Part shown: in pieces, positions 1-8,738 of the stretch
How the letters are laid out: every line of letters starts with the position of its first letter
How positions within the stretch are numbered: position 1 is the stretch's first letter
NCBI RefSeq assembly: GCF_017635265.1
Contig: NZ_JAGBLU010000028.1
Location: 58,668 to 122,667, forward strand
From: Butyrivibrio sp.
Lineage (GTDB): Bacteria; Bacillota; Clostridia; Lachnospirales; Lachnospiraceae
Length of the DNA: 64,000 nt
Reading direction: 5' to 3'
Notes under the pieces: model-generated
What the model was told of the DNA's origin: nothing
Database searches by the model: none
What the model saw: the letters and a program-made list of their open reading frames with translations, nothing else
Program-made: the position numbers and the translations under genes

Positions 1-1073
1 CTTCGGATCAGGAACTAATAATACGAATTGATGATAATGGAAATATTTATACGCTTAAAAATACAGAAGATGAAGTAGGGGAAAAGAGTGAATCTAAAGA
101 ATTTCAGTTTATAGATATTGTTGATGATACGATACAAGCTGAAATTGAGTTTAAAGAGGTTGATGACCTGGGGAACCCTCTGGAAAATGTTGAGATTACA
201 CTTTATCGGTTGGAAAACAATGAAAATAGTGCTGATGTGGTGACAAGCTGGATTTCAGATGGAACTTCAAATATTCTTTTACTTAATTACCAGAAAGTGT
301 ATGTTTTAAAAGAAGTCTTAAAGGATTTTGATGGAAATGAAACTGCAATATCTGTAAAATTAACTGTCATTCCGATAGTCAATGGTGATGTTGTTCAGAA
401 TGTTTTAATGTCTATTTCAGAAGATGGTTCAACTACAGAATTGGAAGAACTGACTATCAGTGTTAAATTACCTGAAATTCCAAAGGAGACTGAAAACATT
501 CCAAGTGCAGAGCCTGAACCTGAAAACATTCAGGAAGAAATCAAACCTACTTCGGATACGGAGCCAAAGTCTGAAAATAATCAGGAAGAAAATGCTGTAG
601 TTATTCCTGTTGCTAAAAATGAAGATAGTACTCAACCTAAAACAGATATAGATAATAATCAGGAAACTGTTTCTGAAAAAGAAGAAGTGGATGATGCAGC
701 TGCCGGTAATTCTTCCGAAGAAAATAATAAAGACATAACTGAAAATAATACATCAGATGAAGTGACAGATTCACAAAGTTCAACAAATCCTGATGAGTGG
801 AACGATGACTCGGATGAGTACAGAACTGAAGAAACAGATAGCGATAATGATACAGATACAGGTAGTAGTTCAAATTCAGTGTTAGAAAACATTTTAAATG
901 CACTTTCAGGAGAACTTAGTGCTGATGAAATGGATCTTCCTGATGTACAAGGAGCTTATCTTGCAAAAACAGGCGGCTTCATTGGAACAGTTTTTGCTTA
1001 CATTTTCGGATTTATACTGATTATTTTTGGTTGCCTTGTCTTGTTTAGAAAGAAAAAAGTTAATGAAAAATAA
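1..1073 (+). CDS. Sortase-anchored surface protein, 3' end only (5' end cut by window edge)
   Basis: The reading frame is already open at base 3 and runs to TAA, giving 356 visible residues, so the true start lies left of the window; the TTG at 210 is just an internal codon. Near the start, the stretch with VDDLGNPLENVEITLYRLE resembles a SpaA/Cna-B type prealbumin-like repeat. It is followed by a long acidic spacer rich in Glu, Asn, Ser, Pro and Thr (about codons 160-305), typical of wall-spanning stalks. The C-terminus is a sorting signal: LAKTG (bases 960-974), a hydrophobic segment (about 20 residues, IGTVFAYIFGFILIIFGCLV) and a positive tail RKKKVNEK. The overlapping next gene encodes a sortase, so the pair probably forms an anchoring unit. 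Ligand or substrate cannot be told from what is visible. Confidence 0.8.
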   Translation, partial: SDQELIIRIDDNGNIYTLKNTEDEVGEKSESKEFQFIDIVDDTIQAEIEFKEVDDLGNPLENVEITLYRLENNENSADVVTSWISDGTSNILLLNYQKVYVLKEVLKDFDGNETAISVKLTVIPIVNGDVVQNVLMSISEDGSTTELEELTISVKLPEIPKETENIPSAEPEPENIQEEIKPTSDTEPKSENNQEENAVVIPVAKNEDSTQPKTDIDNNQETVSEKEEVDDAAAGNSSEENNKDITENNTSDEVTDSQSSTNPDEWNDDSDEYRTEETDSDNDTDTGSSSNSVLENILNALSGELSADEMDLPDVQGAYLAKTGGFIGTVFAYIFGFILIIFGCLVLFRKKKVNEK

Positions 1074-1653
1074 GGTTTTTAGAATAATCAACTCATGCAT
1101 TGGTATTTTGATCATATGTATTGGGACGTTAATTATACTGGCCTCAATACAATTGAACGTAGAGCAAAACCATACTAATGAAGAAATTGAAAAAATAAAG
1201 CAGAAGAGAAATGAGTATTATAAGACAGGTGTTTTAGACACTGCGGATATTACTGAGGATAATACTAATGAATACATTTTAAGGATTCCCTCTATAGACA
1301 GTGAGAATCTTGTTGTTGAAGGAACCACAAATGAATCATTAAAAAATGCACTTGGACATGAAAATGATACTTCATTACCCGGTGAATCAGGGAATTGCGT
1401 CATCGCAGGACATAGGAACTATACATTCGGAAAATTCTTTAACAGACTTAATGAAGTTGAAATTGGAGATATGATCTATATTGATACAGCCACTGAGTCT
1501 TTTGGATATAGAGTTTGCGAAATAAAGACTGTTGATCCTGATGATGTAGAAATCCTGGAAAATACGGATAAAGAAATTCTGACGCTTTACACCTGTACTC
1601 CTATATATATAGCCACTCAAAGACTTGTTGTAGTAGCTGAAAGAATTCTTTAA
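1063..1653 (+). CDS. Sortase family protein (class D/E-like transpeptidase)
   Basis: Cysteine transpeptidase that would cleave the sorting motif of surface proteins and attach them to the cell wall or to each other. From the ATG at 1063 (MKNKVFRIIN) it is 196 aa: an N-terminal membrane anchor (about residues 7-28), a charged linker, then the sortase barrel. The catalytic triad can be placed as His117 (AGHRNYTFG), Cys178 (TLYTC) and Arg187 (TQRLVV); TLYTC fits the TLxTC signature of class D/E-like enzymes. It overlaps the 3' end of the upstream surface-protein gene by 11 bp, which implies translational coupling and that the LAKTG protein is its substrate. A longer frame opens further upstream, but the ATG matches the usual membrane-anchor start. 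Confidence 0.9.
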   Translation: MKNKVFRIINSCIGILIICIGTLIILASIQLNVEQNHTNEEIEKIKQKRNEYYKTGVLDTADITEDNTNEYILRIPSIDSENLVVEGTTNESLKNALGHENDTSLPGESGNCVIAGHRNYTFGKFFNRLNEVEIGDMIYIDTATESFGYRVCEIKTVDPDDVEILENTDKEILTLYTCTPIYIATQRLVVVAERIL

Positions 1654-1661
1654 AATATATA

Positions 1662-1781
1662 CATTCTTGAATCAACAATTCAAGAATGCATCAACCAAGC
1701 CATTTTAAATCGACTTCGTCGATGAGGCTTGGTTGACTCTTCACTCATATTCTCACGAAATCCGCAGTATATGCGGATTTC
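1662..1781. repeat. Three consecutive hairpins after the sortase gene
   Basis: Three perfect inverted repeats lie side by side. Stem 1: CATTCTTGAA (1662-1671) with TTCAAGAATG (1679-1688). Stem 2: TCAACCAAGCC (1691-1701) with GGCTTGGTTGA (1726-1736), enclosing a smaller hairpin ATCGAC-TTC-GTCGAT (1709-1723). Stem 3: GAAATCCGCA (1757-1766) with TGCGGATTTC (1772-1781). None is followed by a clear T-tract, so these are not textbook intrinsic terminators, although stem 1 or 2 could still end or stabilise the sortase transcript. Confidence 0.6.
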
Positions 1782-1846
1782 TGAAATTCAGTTCAAGAAG
1801 TCATACATTTTTCCGTTCACAGGTAAATGATGGTCTTATTTTTTTA

Positions 1847-1875
1847 TTGACTTAAACGATTTAAAGCGTTAAAGT
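1847..1875 (+). promoter_or_regulatory. Putative promoter with TTAAAG direct repeats, upstream of symporter
   Basis: TTGACT (1847-1852), 17 bp, then TAAAGT (1870-1875): a fair -35 and a weak -10. The spacer and -10 carry TTTAAAG-type half-sites about 10 bp apart (TTTAAAGCG, TTAAAGTAT), similar to repeats before the acyl-CoA ligase at 18460, so a shared regulator is possible but unproven. Confidence 0.35.
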
Positions 1876-1915
1876 ATTAAAAGAATGTGAAAACACTATT
1901 GTTTGGGAGGTTTGT

Positions 1916-3469
1916 ATGATTATTAAGGTGCTGTTGTTGGTGGTATTTTTTGCAGTAATGCTCTTTATTGGTTTTACCTGCAGAAAGAACTCTACGGATG
2001 TTAATGGATTTGTTCTGGGCGGAAGGTCAGTTGGCCCTTGGGTATCGGCATTTGCTTATGGAACAAGCTATTTTTCTGCTGTGATTTTTGTCGGATATGC
2101 AGGACAATTTGGCTGGAAGTATGGTATTGCTGCAACATGGGTGGGAATAGGTAATGCCCTGATCGGTTCACTTCTTGCATGGGCTGTTCTTGGACGACGG
2201 ACAAGGATTATGACTCAACACCTTGATTCTGCTACAATGCCGCAGTTCTTTGCTGCACGATTTGGTGGAAAGTCACTTAAGATTGCAGCATCTGTCATTA
2301 CTTTTATCTTTTTGATTCCTTACACAGCCTCACTTTATAATGGTTTATCCAGACTTTTTGGTATGGCTTTCAATATTGATTATTCTTTCTGTGTTATAGT
2401 GATGGCTGTACTTACAGGTATATATGTAATTGCAGGCGGATATATGGCAACTGCAATTAATGACTTTATTCAGGGAATAATAATGCTCTTTGGTATATCA
2501 GCAGTTGTAATATCTGTTTTAAACAGTCAGGGAGGCTTTCTGGCATCTCTTGACGGACTGGCAAGGATTTCCGATGACACAGTAAGCAGCACACCCGGTA
2601 TTTTTGCGTCTTTCTTTGGACCTGACCCTTTAAATCTTTTGGGAGTTGTTATATTGACATCTCTTGGAACCTGGGGACTTCCACAGATGGTACAAAAGTT
2701 TTATGCCATAAAAAGTGAGAGAGCAATTTCAAAAGGCACAATAGTTTCAACATTTTTTGCTTTTGTGGTTGCGGGAGGATGCTATTTCCTTGGGGGCTTT
2801 GGAAGGCTCTTTTCAGACAGAGTAGATATTGCAGCAAATGGTTATGACAGCATCATTCCTGCCATGCTTTCAGGACTTCCTGATATTTTGATTGCTGTTG
2901 TGGTTGTTCTTGTTCTTTCAGCATCAATGTCTACACTTTCATCCCTTGTTCTTACTAGCAGTTCAACTCTTACGCTTGATCTTTTAAAAGGGCATGTGGT
3001 TAAAAAGATGGATGAAAAGAAACAGCTCCTTATTATGAGATGTCTCATAGTTGTATTTGTAGCTATATCCGTTGTCATAGCTATTGTCCAGTACAGACAG
3101 AATGTGACATTTATTGCACAGCTCATGGGTGTATCATGGGGAGCTTTGGCGGGAGCTTTCCTTGCACCATTTTTATATGGACTTTACTGGAAAGGTACTT
3201 CAAAGGCTGGAGTATGGTGTAGCTTTGTATTTTCAACAGTTGTAATGCTTGCAAATATGCTTGTAAGATCAAGCTTTCCAACTCTTTTACAGTCTCCGAT
3301 AAATGCTGGAGCTTTTTGCATGATAGCCGGTCTTGTCATAGTACCTGTTATTTCTCTGTTTACCAAAAAGCCTGAAAAGGCGCTGGTGGATGGAGCCTTT
3401 GCATGCTACAATAAGGAAGTTATGGTTCATCAGAGCACATCACTTTCCGATGAGGAAAATATAGCTTAA
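1916..3469 (+). CDS. Sodium:solute symporter family transporter
   Basis: Polytopic membrane protein of 517 aa, the usual length for the SSS (solute:sodium symporter) family, with about 13 hydrophobic segments beginning at residue 3. Family features seen: an early GGRSVGPWVSAFAYGTSYFSA block after TM1 and AGGYMATAINDFIQGIIMLFG in the middle, matching the SSS signature region. It would import a small solute with Na+; the substrate (for example a carboxylate, sugar or amino acid) cannot be assigned by eye. The ATG at 1916 has a strong GGGAGG site five bases upstream. It stands alone between the hairpin array and a GNAT gene and has its own putative promoter with repeated TTAAAG half-sites. Confidence 0.9.
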   Translation: MIIKVLLLVVFFAVMLFIGFTCRKNSTDVNGFVLGGRSVGPWVSAFAYGTSYFSAVIFVGYAGQFGWKYGIAATWVGIGNALIGSLLAWAVLGRRTRIMTQHLDSATMPQFFAARFGGKSLKIAASVITFIFLIPYTASLYNGLSRLFGMAFNIDYSFCVIVMAVLTGIYVIAGGYMATAINDFIQGIIMLFGISAVVISVLNSQGGFLASLDGLARISDDTVSSTPGIFASFFGPDPLNLLGVVILTSLGTWGLPQMVQKFYAIKSERAISKGTIVSTFFAFVVAGGCYFLGGFGRLFSDRVDIAANGYDSIIPAMLSGLPDILIAVVVVLVLSASMSTLSSLVLTSSSTLTLDLLKGHVVKKMDEKKQLLIMRCLIVVFVAISVVIAIVQYRQNVTFIAQLMGVSWGALAGAFLAPFLYGLYWKGTSKAGVWCSFVFSTVVMLANMLVRSSFPTLLQSPINAGAFCMIAGLVIVPVISLFTKKPEKALVDGAFACYNKEVMVHQSTSLSDEENIA

Positions 3470-3501
3470 TAGTTAAAAATACGTAAGGAGATTTACCTTT
3501 A

Positions 3502-3969
3502 ATGATCAGAAAAGCTCAAATTACTGATATTCCCCGCATGATCACATTACTTAATCAGGTGCTGGAAATACACGCTAAGATAAGACCGGACATTTTTGTT
3601 TCCGGCAAAACAAAATATACTGTCGAGCAGTTAGAAGATATTTTGAAAGACGAAACCAGGCCGGTGTATATTTTTGCGGATGATAATGATGAGTGTATGG
3701 GTTATTGCTTTTGTCAGATAAAAGATATTCCTAAGGCCGAATTTATGGCACCCATTAAGATTCTTTTTATTGATGATCTTTGTGTTGATGAGTCAAAAAG
3801 GGGAGAGCATATTGGAAGAAAGCTTTTTGATCATATAAAAGAAGAGGCAAAAAAGCTTGGCTGCTATGAAGTTACGTTAAATGTCTGGGAAGGAAATGAT
3901 TCTGCAATAGCTTTTTATAAAAATATGAATATGAAAGTAAAAGAGTACCAGATGGAATTGATTCTGTGA
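3502..3969 (+). CDS. GNAT family N-acetyltransferase
   Basis: Small (155 aa) acetyl-CoA-dependent N-acetyltransferase. The GNAT fold is visible: IRKAQITDIPRMITLLNQV at the N-terminus, the central strand IKILFIDDLCVDESKRGEHIGRK containing the acetyl-CoA pyrophosphate-binding loop (R-G-E-H-I-G, about residues 102-107), and the C-terminal VTLNVWEGNDSAIAFYKNMNM motif that forms the splayed strand and helix. The acceptor is unknown; members of this group acetylate small amines, peptides or proteins. AAGGAG lies upstream of the ATG. It follows the symporter by 32 bp and may be co-transcribed with it. No signal peptide or membrane segment. Confidence 0.9.
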   Translation: MIRKAQITDIPRMITLLNQVLEIHAKIRPDIFVSGKTKYTVEQLEDILKDETRPVYIFADDNDECMGYCFCQIKDIPKAEFMAPIKILFIDDLCVDESKRGEHIGRKLFDHIKEEAKKLGCYEVTLNVWEGNDSAIAFYKNMNMKVKEYQMELIL

Positions 3970-4045
3970 ACGAATAAATGGTAAAATAAATATGTATTTT
4001 GAAACATCAACCCGGTTTATCACATATCAATTATAGGGCTGAAGC

Positions 4046-5809
4046 ATGAGACAAAAGACATATCGTTTTTACGACTGTAATGAATTAAGTAGCATTATTA
4101 GTGAGATTACATCTTCAAAAGAGTATATTTCTGCATCGGGAATTTTGATGCAGCTTTATAATCCAAGGCTTGATATTGACGAGGATCTTCTTGTAGGGGA
4201 GCTGAATGAAAAATGCTCCAAAGCTTTGCTTACCGGTATGACTGTTGCAAGCATAGCGGAAGAGGAATTTGATATTAAGGATGATCCGGTTCAGTTATCT
4301 GTGTCCTATTTCTTTAAGACAAAGCTATATAGATATGAATATGATCTTAATACCACTACTATGTTTGTGGCAGGAAGAATCATGAATGAGAAAATAGACG
4401 AGCTTGGTGACGTAAAATGTATGCAGACATTTTATGTTACTCCAAGTTCGTCTATTTTAGTTTATTCAAAGGAATTCAGTCATCAGGATCTTCCGGTATT
4501 TGGAGCCAAGGCAGGAAGAAATATAAGAGCTTTAAATACTGCCCATGTTTATGGCAGCAAATGCTACAATAATGCAATTGTTTCCGTGGTTTTTCAGAGT
4601 AAGGACCTTTCGTTATTTATGGATAATAACCTTGACTGGGAAGAAATCGGAAATGAGATGGTTGTCTCAAAGGTTGATGGAGACAGAATTGTGGCAGAAA
4701 TTGACGGAAAGCCGGCAATAGAAGTTTACAGGAAATATCTTAAAGTCTCTCCCAATAAGTTTTTTGTCCAGAATGTATGCGAGTTTCCACTGGTATTTAA
4801 AAGAAACGAAAGCATAATTGCAAGAGTTCCGCAAGGATTTACTGAAGATGGAGGAATAGTTTTTAATTCTGATGTGTTTCAGGGAGAGCATTTTAGGCTT
4901 TCATACTCATTTCCAGAGAAGCTTTTAAAAAAGACTGCTGTAGAGATAAGTGCATTTTCCTGGCTGAGACCGGAGGGAGTTTATTTTTATGAATGTGGTA
5001 ACAGACAGAGATTCTTAGGCGCAATATACAAAAAAGAATACGAGATTTTCAGAGAGTTTTTCCCTGAGTATTCAAGTACGGCAGGATATTCCGAACTATT
5101 TGCCGTTCCCAAAAGCCCGATATCAGATCTTAATAGTGCTCTTGTTACGGTTGGACTTACTGAAAATAAATGCTCAAGAGATCTTTTTGTCCCGGGAGAT
5201 TGCGGACTGTCCATTGAGGAAGATGATGATAATAACAGAGAAATTCCATTTTTTGAAAGATTACTTACATTTTTTGAAAGCACATCAAAGGATCTTGATG
5301 AGCTGAACAAAAAGCTTGGAAAGGTTGCTTTTACTGATCAGCTTACCAAGATTTATAACAGATGGGAGCTTGAGCGAAATATAAATGAAGCTATAACACT
5401 TGCTCAAAGCGGAAAGAAATATTCCTTATTATTCTTTGATATAGATCATTTCAAACATGTTAATGATACATATGGGCATGATGTGGGTGATACTGTTCTT
5501 AAAAGTATAGTTAACATTGTCAGGGGGTTTATTGAAGAAAATCATGTTTTTGGAAGATGGGGCGGAGAGGAGTTTTTATATCTTTTTCCAAATGAGGATA
5601 TTGACAAGGCAGTGGAGCTTGCAGAGAAAATACGGCAGACAATTGATGATACCTGCTTTGTTACTGTAAGGCATCTTACTGTGAGTATTGGAGTCACAAT
5701 GATTCGGGCAGATGACACGATAGAATCATTTGTAAAAAGAGCTGATGAGGCTTTGTATAAGGCAAAAGAAACAGGAAGAAATAGAGTTGTAATAGCAGAT
5801 TTTACGTAA
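4046..5809 (+). CDS. FIST sensor domain - GGDEF diguanylate cyclase
   Basis: Predicted cytosolic enzyme making cyclic di-GMP from two GTP. The 587 residues split into an N-terminal FIST-N/FIST-C region (about 30-370; proposed small-ligand sensing domain), a short acidic and coiled linker (about 390-430), and a C-terminal GGDEF domain (about 425-585) beginning FTDQLTKIYNRWELER. The active-site signature is GGEEF at residues 506-510, so catalysis is expected. The inhibitory I-site (RxxD upstream of the signature) is not evident, suggesting little product inhibition. No membrane segments. It sits directly upstream of the RiPP locus but has its own start context, and a link is only positional. 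FIST assignment is by overall pattern, GGDEF by motif. Confidence 0.88.
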   Translation: MRQKTYRFYDCNELSSIISEITSSKEYISASGILMQLYNPRLDIDEDLLVGELNEKCSKALLTGMTVASIAEEEFDIKDDPVQLSVSYFFKTKLYRYEYDLNTTTMFVAGRIMNEKIDELGDVKCMQTFYVTPSSSILVYSKEFSHQDLPVFGAKAGRNIRALNTAHVYGSKCYNNAIVSVVFQSKDLSLFMDNNLDWEEIGNEMVVSKVDGDRIVAEIDGKPAIEVYRKYLKVSPNKFFVQNVCEFPLVFKRNESIIARVPQGFTEDGGIVFNSDVFQGEHFRLSYSFPEKLLKKTAVEISAFSWLRPEGVYFYECGNRQRFLGAIYKKEYEIFREFFPEYSSTAGYSELFAVPKSPISDLNSALVTVGLTENKCSRDLFVPGDCGLSIEEDDDNNREIPFFERLLTFFESTSKDLDELNKKLGKVAFTDQLTKIYNRWELERNINEAITLAQSGKKYSLLFFDIDHFKHVNDTYGHDVGDTVLKSIVNIVRGFIEENHVFGRWGGEEFLYLFPNEDIDKAVELAEKIRQTIDDTCFVTVRHLTVSIGVTMIRADDTIESFVKRADEALYKAKETGRNRVVIADFT

Positions 5810-5878
5810 AGTTAATAAAATCTTAAACATTTAGATGTTAAAATTAATATTATTATTCGTTTAAGGGGACAACTAGAT

Positions 5879-7285
5879 TTGTTTTACAGACTTCCGGATT
5901 ATATTGCTCTGCGCAGTTGGAGCGACGTACAGCGTGCATATTATGTAAGAAATCAGATTGATGCAAGGCCGCTTTCGCAAAAACAATTTGAAGTTATGCT
6001 TTTGTGTGACGGTGAACATGATATTAGTTTGGATTCCACTGTATTACAGCTTGAAGCTTTGAAGTTGATCATGCCATGTGATAAAGGAGAATATTCATCG
6101 CAGTGGTCGTCCTATCGTAAGTATGACAATAAATATTTTCCCAAAATGAATCTTATGATCACAGGGAAATGCAATTATAACTGTCTTCATTGCTTTAATG
6201 CTGCTGACAATGCACCTATTATGACGGAGTGGAGTTTTGAAGACATAGTCAAACTACTTGATCAATGTGTTGAATGTGGTATAAATGCTTTCACGATAAC
6301 AGGTGGCGAGCCTATGGCTCATAAGCATTTTCTTGATATTCTTACAGAAATACATAAACGAAATATGTTTGTGGCAGAAATAAACACCAATGGTTTTTAT
6401 ATTACGCAGGATATTCTGGATAAAATTAAAGCAATTGGATGTCGACCTCACATGAAGATTTCTTTTGATGGAGTCGGGCACCATGATTATATGAGGAATT
6501 TCAAAGGTGCAGAAGAGATTGCACTAAATGCAATGAAGCTATGTGTTGATAATGGCTTTGATGTTATGTCTCAAACACAGGTTCACAGGAAAAATCTGGA
6601 TTCCATGCTTGAAACGGCAAAGCTGCTTGAAAGCATTGGGGTATATAAAATGAGGATCATAAGAACTACCGAGACACCCAGATGGGCTCAAAATGCTCCC
6701 GATGCATCTTTGCCAATTGAAGAATACTATGACTCAATGCTCGAACTTATCAGGCAGTACATAAAAAGTGATATGCATATGATTCTGACTATTTGGCAGT
6801 TTGCGCAGATTCATCCAAAGAGCCACGATTATGTAATGGAACCTGTATATACACCTGCCGGTACCTACAGGGGCAGCAAACCCGTGTGTAAAGGTAGCAG
6901 GGCTATGATTGCAGTTACCTCTTCCGGGGAAATTGTTCCATGCAATCAGGTTTCCGGAGTGCTTAAGGATTTAAATATATCAATGGGCAATCTGCATGAT
7001 AAGAAGTTAAAAGAACTTATCTCCGGTGGTACTTATCTTGAAAGGGTGTGTCAGACTGTAGCTGATCTTAAAGAAAATAGTTCTAAATGCGGAAGCTGCA
7101 AATACTTTGTGAATTGTACCGGCGGCTGCAGGGCTATGGGGCTTTTATATTCTGGTAAAAATATGGATTTTAATGCTCCGGATATAACTAAGTGTTATTT
7201 CTTTGAAAACGGATGGCACAAAAAGCTTTTAGAGGCTCTTGAGGGATGGACAAATCTGTCTCCAATGGATACTGAAATTATCTGA
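5879..7285 (+). CDS. Radical SAM/SPASM RiPP maturase
   Basis: Radical S-adenosylmethionine enzyme of 468 aa, first gene of the RiPP locus. The [4Fe-4S] motif CNYNCLHC has cysteines at residues 98, 102 and 105 (CxxxCxxC), followed by the GGEP motif (TITGGEPMAHK). The C-terminal third is a SPASM domain with auxiliary-cluster cysteines (VCKGSR, IVPCNQ, KCGSCKYFVNCTGGC, KCYFF). The first 95 residues resemble the small winged-helix recognition regions of peptide maturases, though this is tentative. Family members install thioether, C-C or other side-chain crosslinks or oxidations on precursor peptides; which reaction is made here cannot be read. The likely start is TTG, with AAGGGG about nine bases upstream; no good ATG is in frame nearby. 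Its end lies 25 bp before the next maturase start. Confidence 0.88.
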   Translation: MFYRLPDYIALRSWSDVQRAYYVRNQIDARPLSQKQFEVMLLCDGEHDISLDSTVLQLEALKLIMPCDKGEYSSQWSSYRKYDNKYFPKMNLMITGKCNYNCLHCFNAADNAPIMTEWSFEDIVKLLDQCVECGINAFTITGGEPMAHKHFLDILTEIHKRNMFVAEINTNGFYITQDILDKIKAIGCRPHMKISFDGVGHHDYMRNFKGAEEIALNAMKLCVDNGFDVMSQTQVHRKNLDSMLETAKLLESIGVYKMRIIRTTETPRWAQNAPDASLPIEEYYDSMLELIRQYIKSDMHMILTIWQFAQIHPKSHDYVMEPVYTPAGTYRGSKPVCKGSRAMIAVTSSGEIVPCNQVSGVLKDLNISMGNLHDKKLKELISGGTYLERVCQTVADLKENSSKCGSCKYFVNCTGGCRAMGLLYSGKNMDFNAPDITKCYFFENGWHKKLLEALEGWTNLSPMDTEII

Positions 7286-7310
7286 TAAAGAGGAGGGTGA
7301 ATACACAGGA

Positions 7311-8738
7311 ATGGTGGAGAGAAAGCTGATAATAAGTAAGGACTTTAATGATCCTGAGTATGCTAAAAATGTTGCCAACACAAAGAGAGTTTTAGAAAAA
7401 TTTACGTTGGATAAGGATTTTAACAGTTTATATAAAGAAAACCCGGATAAAGCCCTGGCAGAAGCAGGAATAGAGGTAGATGCAAAGTCTATTGCAATGC
7501 TCTTAAATGATGAAGAAAGTAAAAAAACAAGAAAGGCTCTTCTTGATGGCAGCGTGAAGCTTTTTGATCTTCCGGATTGCTATGTTCGCTATATGTTGTT
7601 CATGCAGGAAAAACTGGATTCACGGGAAGAACTTAGGACAAAGCTATGCATACCTGATGAACCAGGTTTTAAAGAATGGCGCGCAAGACAGGAAAGGCGT
7701 TGTTTTATAGAAATGGGATCTAATGCTAAAAAGATGATCCATGCAACGCTAATGTTTGAACTGACTGAAGGGTGCTCTGTTGGATGTCCTTTTTGCGGTG
7801 TGGCAGCAAAGGGGCTTAAGGGGATTTTCAGGCATACTGATGAAAATGCCAGACTTTTTCGCGACATTCTTAAGCGCATGCATAAGCTTATAGGTGATGC
7901 TGCAGGTTACGGGACTTTGTACTATTCATGTGAGGGGCTGGATAATCCAGACTATGAAATGTTCATTGAAGATTATTTCAATGAATTTGGAAAAGTACCG
8001 CAGACCACCACTGCCGCATCCACACGTGATGTCGAGCGTACAAGGGCATTGCTCAACTATGGCCTTAAGAATTACCCGCATATTGATCGTTTTTCTGTAA
8101 TCAGCGCTGAAATGAGAGACATTTTATTTGAAAAATTCTCTCCTGAAGAACTGCTTGATGTAGAACTGTTGCCACAGTTTACTGATGCACCGGCATCTTC
8201 TTTAGTAAAGGCAGGACGAAACCGCGATGAAACGGATCAGGATTCAGTAAACGGAACTATCGCATGCGCTAGTGGTTTTATCATAAACATGCAGGAAAAA
8301 AGTGTGCGACTTATGACGCCTTTTGTATCGGACAAAGATCATCCTACCGGTGAATGGATTCTTGAGAAGGCTTTTTTCTCATCTGCTGATGAGCTTGAGG
8401 AAATTGTAAGGCGCATGATTTCACAGTATATGAATGTGCAGCTTGAACTTGACAGGCCCTGCCTGGCTTCCTGTGATTTTGAACTGGTTAATAAAGATGG
8501 CAAAATATGGGCTATTGGTCATGGTAATGGTATTTCTTCATATGATTCTTTCTTGGATCAGGAAGTGCTTGATAAGCTACTAAGTCTGCTCAAGGAGAAA
8601 AAGTATACGGGATATGAAGTATTAAATCTTTTGCCTGAGGATGTGAATTATTCACTTGTTATATTACTTCTTAAATTCCTTTGGAACTACGGACTTATAC
8701 ATCAATCGCAATCTAAAAAAGAAATGGAGGACATGTAA
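7311..8738 (+). CDS. Radical SAM peptide epimerase, PoyD-like RiPP maturase
   Basis: 475-aa radical SAM protein from the ATG at 7311 (MVERKLIISK); AGGAGG lies 14 bases upstream, rather far. The cluster motif GCSVGCPFCGVAAKG has Cys155, Cys159 and Cys162. The pattern C-S-V-G-C-x-F-C-G and the general layout fit the PoyD/OspD family of radical SAM epimerases, which convert L- to D-residues in proteusin cores; this is from memory of the family, not a search. No SPASM domain is seen. The N-terminal 60 residues (DFNSLYKENPDKALAEAGI) resemble the leader of the precursor encoded next (ELLKKFQDNPEEVLKEAGI), so the enzyme carries a leader-like module. Its stop codon shares one base with the precursor start, implying coupled translation. 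Confidence 0.82.
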   Translation: MVERKLIISKDFNDPEYAKNVANTKRVLEKFTLDKDFNSLYKENPDKALAEAGIEVDAKSIAMLLNDEESKKTRKALLDGSVKLFDLPDCYVRYMLFMQEKLDSREELRTKLCIPDEPGFKEWRARQERRCFIEMGSNAKKMIHATLMFELTEGCSVGCPFCGVAAKGLKGIFRHTDENARLFRDILKRMHKLIGDAAGYGTLYYSCEGLDNPDYEMFIEDYFNEFGKVPQTTTAASTRDVERTRALLNYGLKNYPHIDRFSVISAEMRDILFEKFSPEELLDVELLPQFTDAPASSLVKAGRNRDETDQDSVNGTIACASGFIINMQEKSVRLMTPFVSDKDHPTGEWILEKAFFSSADELEEIVRRMISQYMNVQLELDRPCLASCDFELVNKDGKIWAIGHGNGISSYDSFLDQEVLDKLLSLLKEKKYTGYEVLNLLPEDVNYSLVILLLKFLWNYGLIHQSQSKKEMEDM

